Source: Paenibacillus sp. SYP-B4298 (lineage in GTDB: Bacteria > Bacillota > Bacilli > Paenibacillales > Paenibacillaceae). From it: a stretch of 64,000 nucleotides of DNA. The stretch covers positions 2,526,001-2,590,000 of the forward strand of contig NZ_CP115484.1 in NCBI RefSeq assembly GCF_027627475.1, written 5' to 3'. This document shows, in pieces, positions 7,461 to 15,610 of this stretch. Both the position numbers and the translations under genes were made by a program. Each line of letters starts with the position of its first letter. Position 1 is the stretch's first letter. The notes under the pieces are model-generated. The model did not search any database, had not been told where the DNA came from, and worked only from the letters and a program-made list of their open reading frames with translations.

Positions 7461-8951
7461 TTATTTGAGGCGATAGTACAGGTCATTCCAACGCAGCTCG
7501 TTGCGGAAGCTCGGCATGTTCAGGTTTTTGTCGATAACGACACACTCGATGCCTGTCATCTCTGCCCAGTCGCGAAGCTGCTCCGTCGTTGCCACGAAGG
7601 ACAGAACGGTATGATGCGCACCGCCAGCATAGATCCATGCTTCTGCCGATTCGCTCAAGGAAGGCTCTGGCTTCCACAGTATACGAGCAACTGGAAGCTT
7701 CGGCATCTCATGCTGTGCCTTGACCGCTTGTACTTCGCTGATGATGAGACGGTAGCGTCCACCCATCTCCACAAGCGAAGCATTCGTTGCAGAGCCGTCG
7801 ATGCCATCAAAGATCATACGAGCAGGATCTGCCTTACCGCCGATACCCAGCGGATGAACTTCCAGACGCGGCTTATTCGCTGCAATGGTCGGACATACCT
7901 CCAGCATGTGGGAGCCGAGTATCAGCTCATTGCCTTCCTCCAGATGGTAGGTGTAATCCTCCATGAAGGATGTTCTTTCATTGTTCGCCATGATCTTGAT
8001 CATCCGGGTCAGTGCCGACGTCTTCCAGTCGCCCTCGCCGCCGAAGCCGTAGCCCTTCTCCAACAAGCGCTGTACAGCCAAGCCAGGCAGTTGCTTGAGG
8101 CCGTGCAGATCCTCAAAGCTGGTCGTGAATGCGCTAAAGCCGCCTTCTACCAGGAATGACTCCAGTCCCGCCTCAATTCGCGCCTGCTCGCTGATTGCAG
8201 CCCATTTCCCGGCGTCATCGCGGAACGCCGAAGTGATCTCGTACTTTTCAGTGTACTCGTCGAGCAGCGCCTTCACTTCAGCATCAGTCACCTCGTTCAC
8301 ACGAGCGACGAGATCCCCAATGCCATAACCATTGATGGACCAGCCGAATTTGATCTGTGCTTCCACCTTATCGCCTTCGGTTACAGCCACCTGACGCATA
8401 TTGTCACCGAATCGAGCTACCTTCAGGCTGCGGCTCTCCTTGAAGGCTACAGCCGTATGCATCCAGCCGCCAACACGCGCTTGAACCGCTGCATTCTGCC
8501 AGTAACCAACTACGACCTTGCGCGGCACATTCATGCGTGTGCCGATAAAGCCATATTCACGGTCACCATGAGCCGCCTGATTCAAGTTCATGAAGTCCAT
8601 ATCGATGCTATCCCAAGGAATGTCGCGATTGTATTGGGTGTGCAGGTGCAACAGCGGCTTGCGCAGCTCTGACAGACCTGCAATCCACATCTTCGCAGGC
8701 GAGAACGTATGCATCCATGTAATCAGACCGGAACAGCTTGGGTCTGCATTGGCCTGCTGAATAAGATTGAATATCTCCTCTGGAGTCGTAACGACCGGCT
8801 TGAAGATGACGCGGAAAGAAACCGCTTCCGCCTGATTCAAAGTCTCGGCAATCTCCTTGGAATGCTGATTCACCTCATCTAGCGTCTCTGGTCCATATAG
8901 ATGCTGGCTTCCGGTTACAAACCAAAACTCATGCGTGTTCAACGTTAACAA
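7461..8951 (-). CDS. araA: L-arabinose isomerase
   Basis: Cytoplasmic Mn-dependent enzyme converting L-arabinose to L-ribulose, the first step of arabinose use. Diagnostic blocks are FWFVTGSQHLYG at the N-terminus, GFGGEGDWKTSAL, FMEDYTYHLEEG, GSHMLEVCP and GGAHHTVLS, which hold the family's metal ligands (two Glu and two His). The TTG at 8951 is taken as the start because GGGAGG lies 7 nt upstream and the resulting 496 aa equals the B. subtilis protein length. The in-frame ATG at 9008 would add 19 atypical residues and has no ribosome site. It is monocistronic here, ended by a terminator; araB and araD are not in the window. Two AraR-like operators lie upstream. Confidence 0.96.
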   Translation of the reverse strand: MLTLNTHEFWFVTGSQHLYGPETLDEVNQHSKEIAETLNQAEAVSFRVIFKPVVTTPEEIFNLIQQANADPSCSGLITWMHTFSPAKMWIAGLSELRKPLLHLHTQYNRDIPWDSIDMDFMNLNQAAHGDREYGFIGTRMNVPRKVVVGYWQNAAVQARVGGWMHTAVAFKESRSLKVARFGDNMRQVAVTEGDKVEAQIKFGWSINGYGIGDLVARVNEVTDAEVKALLDEYTEKYEITSAFRDDAGKWAAISEQARIEAGLESFLVEGGFSAFTTSFEDLHGLKQLPGLAVQRLLEKGYGFGGEGDWKTSALTRMIKIMANNERTSFMEDYTYHLEEGNELILGSHMLEVCPTIAANKPRLEVHPLGIGGKADPARMIFDGIDGSATNASLVEMGGRYRLIISEVQAVKAQHEMPKLPVARILWKPEPSLSESAEAWIYAGGAHHTVLSFVATTEQLRDWAEMTGIECVVIDKNLNMPSFRNELRWNDLYYRLK

Positions 8952-9024
8952 TTGAATTCCTCCCTGGCAATGAATGTAGAAATGAACATGATACTTTAGC
9001 GGCTCCAACTATCCCTAGCTTATC

Positions 9025-9039
9025 ACTTGTACGAACATC
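9025..9039 (-). promoter_or_regulatory. AraR-like operator, downstream copy
   Basis: ACTTGTACGAACATC resembles the AraR operator as I recall it (ATTTGTACGTACAAAT). It lies about 30 nt into the predicted araA leader. Confidence 0.5.
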
Positions 9040-9071
9040 TTGGAGCAAATACCTCATTATCACCGTTATTC

Positions 9072-9092
9072 ATTATAACTTGTACATACAAC
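9072..9092 (-). promoter_or_regulatory. araA -10 element with overlapping AraR-like operator
   Basis: On the minus strand TATAAT (9077-9072) follows directly after an operator-like ACTTGTACATACAAC (plus strand 9078-9092), so a bound repressor would cover the -35/-10 spacer. The two operator copies are offset by 53 nt, close to five helical turns, placing them on the same DNA face as expected for cooperative binding. The araR gene is not in the window. Confidence 0.55.
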
Positions 9093-9169
9093 CTTATTGT
9101 AATACGATCCGTCAATTATCGCAAGTATCCCGTTTGTTCTTTATATAGAATAAAAGGAACGGGGGATAG

Positions 9170-9198
9170 TTGTATTCTCAACCGTTGTGATCTATGAT
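9170..9198 (+). promoter_or_regulatory. SigA-type promoter of the alpha/beta hydrolase gene
   Basis: TTGTAT (9170-9175), a 17-nt spacer and TATGAT (9193-9198), 35 nt before the TTG start. Confidence 0.55.
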
Positions 9199-9232
9199 AA
9201 AACTCAGGTTATAGTAATGGGGAGGGGTACTT

Positions 9233-10108
9233 TTGGAGGAAAGAAGCATTTATAAACGTGACGGGAAAAGGCTTATTACTCAACATTACGACAATTACGT
9301 TAAATCGTTTGATTTTGATGTCGAGCAGATATATGTGGACACAAGTTATGGTAAGACACATCTTCTTGTGGCAGGACCACCTGAAGGAAAGCCTGTTTTT
9401 ATATTTCAGGGTGGAAATTGTATAAACCCAATGACTTTATCTTGGTTTTTACCACTGATAGATACATACAGAGTTTATGCACCAGATACAATTGGTCATC
9501 CAGGTTACAGTGATGAAAGCAGAATTTCGGCGAAGGATCATAGTTTTGCCCAGTGGATCAAGGAACTAATGGATTATTTTCATATAGAAAGCAGCGCATT
9601 TGTTGGTCCGTCCTACGGCGCAGGTATTATTTTGAGATTAGCCACCTTTATTCCAGATAAAATTGACTGTTCTGTATTGGTATCACCAGCAGGAATAAGT
9701 TTAGGCTCCAAGCTTAGAATGATGAAAGAGATTTTACTTCCTTTAATTTTATTTAATACGACTTCTTCACAAAAATACCTCAATAAAATTACGGATACGA
9801 TGTCAGATCGCAGTATGAAAGAAATGGATAAAAAAATTATTGGAGATGTGTTTAAATATATTAGGCTTGAACAAGAAATGCCCAAATTAACTACGAAAGA
9901 AGAATTATCACAATTTAGCTCGCCCACTTTAATCATAGCAGGTACAAAAGACATCTTCTTTCCTGAAACTAGATTAAATAAAGTTGCTCACGAAATTGTT
10001 CCAAATTTAATTGCATTTAAGACCTATGATATGGGACATTTCCCATCAGGGGAAAATCTCAAAAAAATCAACAATGATATTATAGAGTTTTTAAAGGTCT
10101 ATTACTAA
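9233..10108 (+). CDS. Alpha/beta hydrolase, AT-rich and likely acquired
   Basis: Cytoplasmic serine hydrolase of 291 aa with no signal peptide. The nucleophile elbow GPSYGAG puts Ser at 127; Asp240 in AGTKDIFFPE and His269 in YDMGHFPSG complete the triad, and an oxyanion stretch (FIFQGGN) is near residue 57. The start is TTG at 9233, 5 nt after GGAGGGG. The substrate cannot be told; BioH/YcdJ-like and lactonase relatives share this layout. The gene is clearly more AT-rich than its surroundings and uses A/T-ending codons, unlike araA next door, which suggests horizontal transfer. It has its own promoter and ends against a small gene on the other strand. Confidence 0.82.
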   Translation: MEERSIYKRDGKRLITQHYDNYVKSFDFDVEQIYVDTSYGKTHLLVAGPPEGKPVFIFQGGNCINPMTLSWFLPLIDTYRVYAPDTIGHPGYSDESRISAKDHSFAQWIKELMDYFHIESSAFVGPSYGAGIILRLATFIPDKIDCSVLVSPAGISLGSKLRMMKEILLPLILFNTTSSQKYLNKITDTMSDRSMKEMDKKIIGDVFKYIRLEQEMPKLTTKEELSQFSSPTLIIAGTKDIFFPETRLNKVAHEIVPNLIAFKTYDMGHFPSGENLKKINNDIIEFLKVYY

Positions 10109-10166
10109 CCCTGTATCTCTTTTTAAAACTTATGAACATTAATGCAACCAGGGACAGGCTATAATA

Positions 10167-10208
10167 TAAAAACGCGATTGCAAAGGATAGTTCATCCTCG
10201 CATTCGCG
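10167..10208 (-). terminator. Terminator of the small membrane protein gene
   Basis: On the minus strand CGCGAATGCGAGGAT can pair with ATCCTTTGCAATCGCG, followed by TTTTTA, about 30 nt after the gene at 10240. Confidence 0.75.
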
Positions 10209-10239
10209 TCCCTTCGTTGCCAGTAACTCTATGATAGCT

Positions 10240-10584
10240 TCAGGCACATCGTTCCTCGTTATCTTCAAAATATTGCAGACGATCCATAATGTTAATCAGA
10301 TTCACTTGCTGCAGCGAGCCCACAATATTGCAAATATACACTACAAATACGGCCACCGAAATCGCTATAACAAGCGGAGCCTTCAGTACGTTGACACTCA
10401 TAATCACGTAGAGCAGAAACAGACTGTTCGTTCCAAACAAAATAATAAACCAGGCTGCCCGCAGCGCCTCGCCCAAGTACAGATGCCCAGCCCCAGGGCA
10501 CATCATGGCAAGCAGCACTGTCAATGGCTTGCTCTTCTTGCCACAACCAACAAGCTTCTGTTCCGCATACTTCACGGTTTGCAT
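10240..10584 (-). CDS. Small membrane protein with TM2-like motif
   Basis: Protein of 114 aa with about three hydrophobic segments (residues 22-35, 42-62 and 68-90). The motif CPGAGHLYLGE resembles the PGxGHxYxG turn of TM2-domain and related small membrane proteins, whose role is unknown. GGAGGGG lies 7 nt before the ATG, and a terminator follows. No partner gene is evident. Confidence 0.7.
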   Translation of the reverse strand: MQTVKYAEQKLVGCGKKSKPLTVLLAMMCPGAGHLYLGEALRAAWFIILFGTNSLFLLYVIMSVNVLKAPLVIAISVAVFVVYICNIVGSLQQVNLINIMDRLQYFEDNEERCA

Positions 10585-10977
10585 ACGATAACCCCTCCGA
10601 CTGTTGTCTATACTTCTATCTTAACCAAATATACAATGATTGGAATCCGCCCAAGGTTTGGTTTGACACTAGACTTTAGTCGGGCTAACATCGCCCGCAA
10701 TGTCCTGCTGTGAAGCATATGGAAAAGGACCACTCCCCTGAGCAGTCCTTGAGTTACAACTTGATGCTACATGATATTTCAACTTACCAAGCGCTATGAT
10801 GCCCGTTATTGAATAAAACAGACGCTACTGCGCTCAAATCTATGCCAGTCTAGATTTCAAAACAACAAAAGCCCTTCCTCTCTTTCGTCCTTGCGGCTCC
10901 GATGACCGCTCCAGTGTGAATCGGGTACTCTATATGAAAAAATCAAATTCAATTCAAGTTCAAGTTGATATTTCATT
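10585..10977. other. Intergenic gap of 393 bp
   Basis: No convincing coding sequence was found. The gap holds one minus-strand terminator-like hairpin (10722-10750); otherwise it is unremarkable mixed sequence. Confidence 0.6.
10722..10750 (-). terminator. Terminator-like hairpin, probably for the zinc-ribbon gene
   Basis: On the minus strand AAGGACTGCTC pairs with GAGTGGTCCTT (two G-U pairs), followed by TTTT. It lies about 230 nt downstream of the gene at 10978, so the transcript would have a long 3' end. Confidence 0.5.
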
Positions 10978-11178
10978 CTAACATGAATTCAAGCTTTTGT
11001 CAATAATATACCGATTTTTGCAAAACATGCACTGCAATACCACTCCCGAATCGCTTACCATCACGTTCAGACGCTCGTCATCCTCCAGATCAAGAGCCTC
11101 CAGTCCCTGGTCATCCACGTCTCCGGTGGCAAAGAAGCGCACCTCATTACCACAATCACATACAAAGCTTAGCTTCAT
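10978..11178 (-). CDS. Small protein with CxC...CxxC zinc-ribbon pattern
   Basis: Protein of 66 aa. Cys pairs near both ends (CDCGN near residue 7 and CMFCKN near residue 50) suggest a single four-cysteine zinc ribbon around an acidic middle. The ATG at 11178 is chosen because GGAGG lies 8 nt upstream; the in-frame ATG at 11193 overlaps that ribosome site. It is divergent from the XRE regulator and shares an intergenic palindrome with it, so the two may be co-regulated. Function unknown. Confidence 0.65.
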   Translation of the reverse strand: MKLSFVCDCGNEVRFFATGDVDDQGLEALDLEDDERLNVMVSDSGVVLQCMFCKNRYIIDKSLNSC

Positions 11179-11223
11179 AACGGTTGCCTCCACATTCTTT
11201 TTAATGAAAATTTAAATCTAGAC

Positions 11224-11253
11224 TTGACAATGATACAATTTGTATCATAAATT
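11224..11253 (+). promoter_or_regulatory. TTGACA promoter with a 19-bp palindromic operator
   Basis: TTGACA (11224-11229) is followed at once by the palindrome ATGATACAA-T-TTGTATCAT (11230-11248; perfect 9-bp arms, 1-nt centre) and a -10-like TAAATT at 18 nt. The palindrome fills the spacer, an ideal repressor site. It resembles, from memory, the GATACAnnnTGTATC-type operators of XRE phage repressors. The adjacent XRE gene is the obvious candidate binder, acting on both divergent genes. Confidence 0.6.
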
Positions 11254-11368
11254 AATAGTAACACACTTTGTAATACTTAAAGCCTATTGCGGCAGGCATA
11301 TGGAACCTCTCTTACTGATTCCTGCCTGATCCGCTATAAAAAAGTATGCGTGTAAGGGAGTAATCAAC

Positions 11369-11692
11369 GTGACGATGGGAGATCGCTTAAGGGAACTGCG
11401 CCTGAAGAAAAACATCTCGCAAGAAGAAGTGGCCCGACGGGTCGGAATCACCCGCTCGGCTTACAGCCACTACGAAATCAACAATCGACAGCCAGTATAC
11501 GAAACACTCATCAAGCTCGCCAACTTTTATGAAGTATCACTCGACTATGTCATAGGCGGAGATGAGAGTAAGCCCGATTACCCGCTGTTTTCTGACACTC
11601 GGGAAATATTCCGCCTACTTAACAGCATGGATTACGAGAAACGTAAGCGTTCCATTGACGAAATGATTAAAGTATTGCAGCAAGCCGAATAA
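11369..11692 (+). CDS. XRE-family transcriptional regulator
   Basis: DNA-binding protein of 107 aa. The N-terminal HTH_3 domain (residues 5-62) has LRELRLKKNISQEEVARRVG, ITRSAYSHYEINNRQP and LIKLANFYEVSLDYVIGG. The C-terminal ~35 residues are likely a dimerisation helix pair. The GTG start has AAGGGAG 8 nt upstream; the ATG two codons later is possible. It is divergent from a small zinc-ribbon gene and likely autoregulates through the palindrome at 11230-11248. No phage genes are nearby, so it is a stand-alone regulator rather than a prophage repressor. Confidence 0.85.
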   Translation: MTMGDRLRELRLKKNISQEEVARRVGITRSAYSHYEINNRQPVYETLIKLANFYEVSLDYVIGGDESKPDYPLFSDTREIFRLLNSMDYEKRKRSIDEMIKVLQQAE

Positions 11693-11854
11693 ATACTCCG
11701 CTGTTTGTTCATGAAGACGGTTACCCATCCCTCTCCCCAGCAGCTATGCCGTTAGCGCATCGCTCGCACCTGCCGCCGAACGGGCTGCCGTGCAGCCCAC
11801 TACCATCAGGCCTCCCCCTGCAGCCTCATAGCCTGCAGCAATCTCAGGCGCTCT

Positions 11855-13948
11855 CTACTCCAGCGGGCGTCCCTTCTCTGCGGGCAGCGTCACGGTAAAT
11901 ACACTTCCTACGCCGACACGGCTTTCCACTCGAATCTGCCCTTGATGAGCCAGCACAATCTCCTTGACGATGGATAGACCGATTCCACTGCCTTTTCCGT
12001 GAGCAGAATTACGGGATTTATCATTTTTATAGAAACGTTCAAAGATATGGGGCAGATCCTCCTCTGTAATCCCGCTTCCTGTATCTGTAATCCTGACCTC
12101 GACTTGTTGTCTGTCCTCCTCATAGCGCAAAGCGATCGTCAGTGTCCCTCCGGCTGCCATATGAGCCGCCGCATTATCAATCAGATTGGACATCATCTGA
12201 GCCATACGGAATTCGTCGATCCAAAGCCATAGTTCCTCGTCCGCTTCAGTTGCTGAAGGCATCGGCTCAAACACCAGGGTCATCCCTCGGCTCTCCAGAT
12301 CAATCCGGTATTCTCGTTGCAACTGCTGCGCCCAATCCTCCAGCCGCACCATGCTGAAATGGTAGTTCACTTGCCCCGCCTCCAGCTTGGACAGCTCGAA
12401 CAGGTCATTAATGAGATGATTCAGCCCGTTCACCTTGTGCAGCATCATGCCAACGTACCGCTTCTGCTGCAGTGGATCTTGAACAACGCCATCATGCATC
12501 GCCTCCAGATAGCCCTGGATCAAGGTAATCGGCGTTCGTAGATCATGCGAGATATTGGTGAGCAGCCGCCGCCTTGAGTTTTCCTGACGCTCCAGGTCGC
12601 GATTGCTCTGCTCCAGCGCCGCATTAGCTCGCAGCAGCTCACGGGTACGGTCAGCAATCCGCTCCTCCAGTTGCATGTTCAGCAGCTTCAGCTCTGCCGA
12701 TACCTCCTCCACCTTGCGCAGCGCATGGGAGAAACGGCTGGAAATGATAAAGGCCTGCATCATAATGAAGAACAACAGTCCGCTCGGAATCAGGTCGACC
12801 ATACCGAACCATTCGTTATAGAACGACACATCATTGACTACGGTAACGACGAATACAGACATGCCAGTTAATACAAACAAGCTGCCCTCGCGCCTGCGGC
12901 GAACACTCTGTACCAGCGCATATAGCGAGAAGAAGCCGGACACAAATACATAGGCCTGAAACAACCACAGCAGCCGGGAATAATAATTGGCGGGGGTCAG
13001 CAGCACAAACAGGCACAGAATCGCGCTAAATGCGGACAAGCTGATGACAAACCTGCGTGATGCATCGGCCGGGAACAGGAAATAGACATATAAATAGCCA
13101 GTCAGTGCTGAAAGCGTAAGCGAGATGTATTCGATCTTATGTGCCGCCTCCCACGCGACAGGCAACCACTGCATGATAAACACGTCGCCTACAACGACAA
13201 TTCGCACCGACACAAGCAGGCATAGAAGGCCAAAATAGAGCGTGAAGCGCTCCTTGCGCCGCAAGACGAATAAACCGAGGTGGTAAAATCCGATCATGGA
13301 CAAACTACCGAACAGTCCCATCTGCTCCACCGCTTCGATCGTCTGAAAGCGATTCATCGCCTCGCTGCCGCCCACATAAAAATCCGTCCATATGCCGCCG
13401 CGGCGATGGTAGAAATTCGATACCTCGACAACTATTTCATGATAGCCATCTCCATTATAGAAGGAAACCAGCTCCTGCGCCTGGTCAGGACGGCTGGAGG
13501 CGCGATCTATGCCTACCATCCCGCCCTCCGCCATCGGCTTGCCATCCACCCATAGCTTGTACGAGCTGGAGATATTAGGAACGCGAAGCGACAGCACATA
13601 GTCACCGGGAGGGGTGAGCAGCCGCAGTGCATAGGTACCGTAGCCCATCCCACGTGCATACCCAAGCGATGCATCCTTGTAGTTGTTCCACGAACTGGGC
13701 ACATAGACCTGCATACTCTGTGCACCCGCCGGAACGCTCCCCTTGTCTGTCAATGTAGAAGGATAAAATACCCACTCTCCTTCCAATTTGAGCGGACGCT
13801 GCTCCAGGTCCGCCTCGCGCAGATCCAGCACGCCCCCTGCAGCCTTTATCGCTGAGTTGGTCAGGGGCGCCCCAGGATTGCAGCCTGGCAGTGCCAACAG
13901 CACTGAGAACAGCATCAGCACCATCATGAGACGAATAGATAGGTTCAT
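11855..13948 (-). CDS. 7TM-DISM sensor histidine kinase with lipoprotein-like signal
   Basis: Membrane sensor kinase of 697 aa. A signal with lipobox-like ALPGC (Cys near 23) is followed by an extracytoplasmic jelly-roll domain (about 30-200, 7TMR-DISMED2/galactose-binding-like), seven hydrophobic segments (about 215-420), a coiled coil with LEERIADRTRELLRANAALEQ, a HisKA domain with His468 in NISHDLRTP, and a HATPase_c domain (DTGSGI, GKGSGIGLSI). ATG at 13948 is chosen because GGAGG lies just upstream and the signal peptide begins there; ATG at 13978 lies within the response regulator promoter region and lacks a ribosome site. It is divergent from the OmpR-type regulator at 14026, its probable partner. 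The ligand is unknown. Confidence 0.88.
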   Translation of the reverse strand: MNLSIRLMMVLMLFSVLLALPGCNPGAPLTNSAIKAAGGVLDLREADLEQRPLKLEGEWVFYPSTLTDKGSVPAGAQSMQVYVPSSWNNYKDASLGYARGMGYGTYALRLLTPPGDYVLSLRVPNISSSYKLWVDGKPMAEGGMVGIDRASSRPDQAQELVSFYNGDGYHEIVVEVSNFYHRRGGIWTDFYVGGSEAMNRFQTIEAVEQMGLFGSLSMIGFYHLGLFVLRRKERFTLYFGLLCLLVSVRIVVVGDVFIMQWLPVAWEAAHKIEYISLTLSALTGYLYVYFLFPADASRRFVISLSAFSAILCLFVLLTPANYYSRLLWLFQAYVFVSGFFSLYALVQSVRRRREGSLFVLTGMSVFVVTVVNDVSFYNEWFGMVDLIPSGLLFFIMMQAFIISSRFSHALRKVEEVSAELKLLNMQLEERIADRTRELLRANAALEQSNRDLERQENSRRRLLTNISHDLRTPITLIQGYLEAMHDGVVQDPLQQKRYVGMMLHKVNGLNHLINDLFELSKLEAGQVNYHFSMVRLEDWAQQLQREYRIDLESRGMTLVFEPMPSATEADEELWLWIDEFRMAQMMSNLIDNAAAHMAAGGTLTIALRYEEDRQQVEVRITDTGSGITEEDLPHIFERFYKNDKSRNSAHGKGSGIGLSIVKEIVLAHQGQIRVESRVGVGSVFTVTLPAEKGRPLE

Positions 13949-13970
13949 AAGTCCTCCGAAAAAAGGCAAT

Positions 13971-13999
13971 TGCTTCATGAAGCCCGCATTCGTTATAAT
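13971..13999 (+). promoter_or_regulatory. SigA promoter of the response regulator operon
   Basis: TTGCTT (13971-13976), a 17-nt spacer and TATAAT (13994-13999), 27 nt before the regulator ATG. Confidence 0.7.
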
Positions 14000-14025
14000 A
14001 GTCGAGAAAGAAAGCGGGGTAAAAT

Positions 14026-14742
14026 ATGAAACAGACGCATATTTTAGTCGTGGATGACGAGCCTGAGATAACCGAGTTGATCCGTATGTACCTGCTTCGT
14101 GAGGGCTTTGCCGTGCAGACGACAGATAACGGTGTCGATGCCCTCTTGCTGGAGCAGGAGCTCAAGCCCGATCTCGTCATCCTCGATATTCTGCTAAAGC
14201 AGATGAACGGGATCGAAGTGTGCAGGCAGCTTCGCCAGCACTCCAATGTCCCGATTCTATTCATTAGCTGCAAGAGCGATGATAACGACATTATACACGG
14301 TTTGACTGTTGGTGGCGATGATTACATTACGAAGCCGTTCAGTCCAAGCCAGCTTGTCGCGCGTGTAAAAGCTCATCTGAGGCGGGTCGAGCTGCAACGC
14401 CATCACCTCTCGGACGGCACTGAGGGGGCACATCTGCTCCAATATGACAATCTAGTCATTAATCTGGACGCGCACACTGTACATATAGATGGCAATCCGG
14501 TATCCTTATCGGTTAAGGAGTATGAACTGCTCACCCATATGGCGCAACGACCCAACAAGGCCTGCCAGATCGATAACTTGTACAAGTGGATCTGGGGTGA
14601 GGACAGCCATGGAGATACGCGAACGCTGATGGTTCATATCAGCAATCTCAGAAAGAAAATCGAGCCTGATCCGTCGAACCCGACCTATGTGGTGACCGTC
14701 CGCGGCATCGGCTACAAATTTGTTACCAAGGAAGGAAACTGA
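14026..14742 (+). CDS. OmpR-family response regulator
   Basis: Receiver plus winged-helix DNA-binding protein of 238 aa. Receiver: VVDDEPE near the N-terminus, phospho-acceptor Asp54 in LVILDILL, Lys in YITKPFSP. C-terminal trans_reg_C domain at about 135-235 (SVKEYELLTHMAQRP, VHISNLRKKIE, VRGIGYKF). The first gene of a tight operon with an RNA methyltransferase (1-bp gap), a pseudouridine synthase and a CapA-like lipoprotein. It is divergent from the 7TM kinase, which is the likely phospho-donor. Its targets are unknown. Confidence 0.93.
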   Translation: MKQTHILVVDDEPEITELIRMYLLREGFAVQTTDNGVDALLLEQELKPDLVILDILLKQMNGIEVCRQLRQHSNVPILFISCKSDDNDIIHGLTVGGDDYITKPFSPSQLVARVKAHLRRVELQRHHLSDGTEGAHLLQYDNLVINLDAHTVHIDGNPVSLSVKEYELLTHMAQRPNKACQIDNLYKWIWGEDSHGDTRTLMVHISNLRKKIEPDPSNPTYVVTVRGIGYKFVTKEGN

Positions 14743-14743
14743 C

Positions 14744-15610
14744 ATGTATATTGCAGATCAATGGAAAGACTACGAGATAATTGATACCGGGGATGGGGAC
14801 AAGCTGGAGCGCTGGGGAGATGTAGTGCTTCGCCGTCCCGATCCGCAGATCATCTGGCCGGTGGACACGAAGGTCAAGGACTGGCAGAAGGCAGACGCCC
14901 ATTACCACCGCAGCTCGTCAGGCGGTGGCAACTGGCAGTTCAACAAAGCCTTGCCCGAGAGCTGGACGATCCAGTATGGCGAGCTTCGCTTCCAGATTCG
15001 TCCGACCAACTTCAAGCACACCGGTCTGTTCCCTGAGCAGGCCGTGAACTGGAGCTGGATGATGGACAAGATCAGACAAGCCGGCAGACCGATACGGGTG
15101 CTCAATCTGTTCGCCTATACCGGTGGCGCAACGGTTGCGGCGGCGGCGGCGGGAGCAGAGGTATGCCATGTCGATGCGGCCAAGGGCATGGTGCAGTGGG
15201 CCAAGGAGAACATCAAGCTTTCGGGGCTTGAGGATCGTCCTGTCCGCTTTATTACAGATGATGTGTTCAAGTTTGTCCAGCGCGAGCAGCGCCGCGGCAA
15301 GCAATACGACGCTATCATTATGGACCCGCCGTCCTACGGACGCGGCCCAGGCGGCGAGATGTGGAAGCTGGAGCAGAGCTTGTATCCATTTTTGGCATCC
15401 TGCCAATCGATTCTTTCCGATAACCCGCTGTTTATGCTGATCAATTCCTATACAACAGGCTTGTCGCCTACCGTGCTGCATAACATGCTCCATCTTACAA
15501 TTGGGCAGCGACACAAGGGCAAGATCAGCAGCGGCGAGATCGGGCTCCCGATTACCCGTTCCGGCCTGCATCTGCCATGCGGCATTCTGGGACGCTGGGA
15601 GTCTATGTAA
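14744..15610 (+). CDS. Class I SAM-dependent RNA methyltransferase (RlmI/COG1092-like)
   Basis: Cytoplasmic methyltransferase of 288 aa. The SAM-binding motif VLNLFAYTGGATVAAAAAGA is followed by the acidic end of strand two (VDAAKG), then the catalytic-type motif IIMDPPSYGRGPGG. This arrangement matches the COG1092 rRNA methyltransferases, though the N-terminal PUA domain of RlmI is replaced by a shorter acidic region. ATG at 14744 is chosen because AAGGAAGG lies 8 nt upstream; the GTG/ATG-like in-frame codon at 14720 lies inside the regulator gene. The stop TAA overlaps the next ATG (TAATG), so translation is coupled to the pseudouridine synthase. Both likely modify rRNA or tRNA. Confidence 0.82.
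   Translation: MYIADQWKDYEIIDTGDGDKLERWGDVVLRRPDPQIIWPVDTKVKDWQKADAHYHRSSSGGGNWQFNKALPESWTIQYGELRFQIRPTNFKHTGLFPEQAVNWSWMMDKIRQAGRPIRVLNLFAYTGGATVAAAAAGAEVCHVDAAKGMVQWAKENIKLSGLEDRPVRFITDDVFKFVQREQRRGKQYDAIIMDPPSYGRGPGGEMWKLEQSLYPFLASCQSILSDNPLFMLINSYTTGLSPTVLHNMLHLTIGQRHKGKISSGEIGLPITRSGLHLPCGILGRWESM

Noticed and set aside
11224-11692. Prophage remnant suggested by an XRE regulator and a phage-like operator
   Set aside because: No integrase, structural or lysis genes are near; the regulator stands alone.
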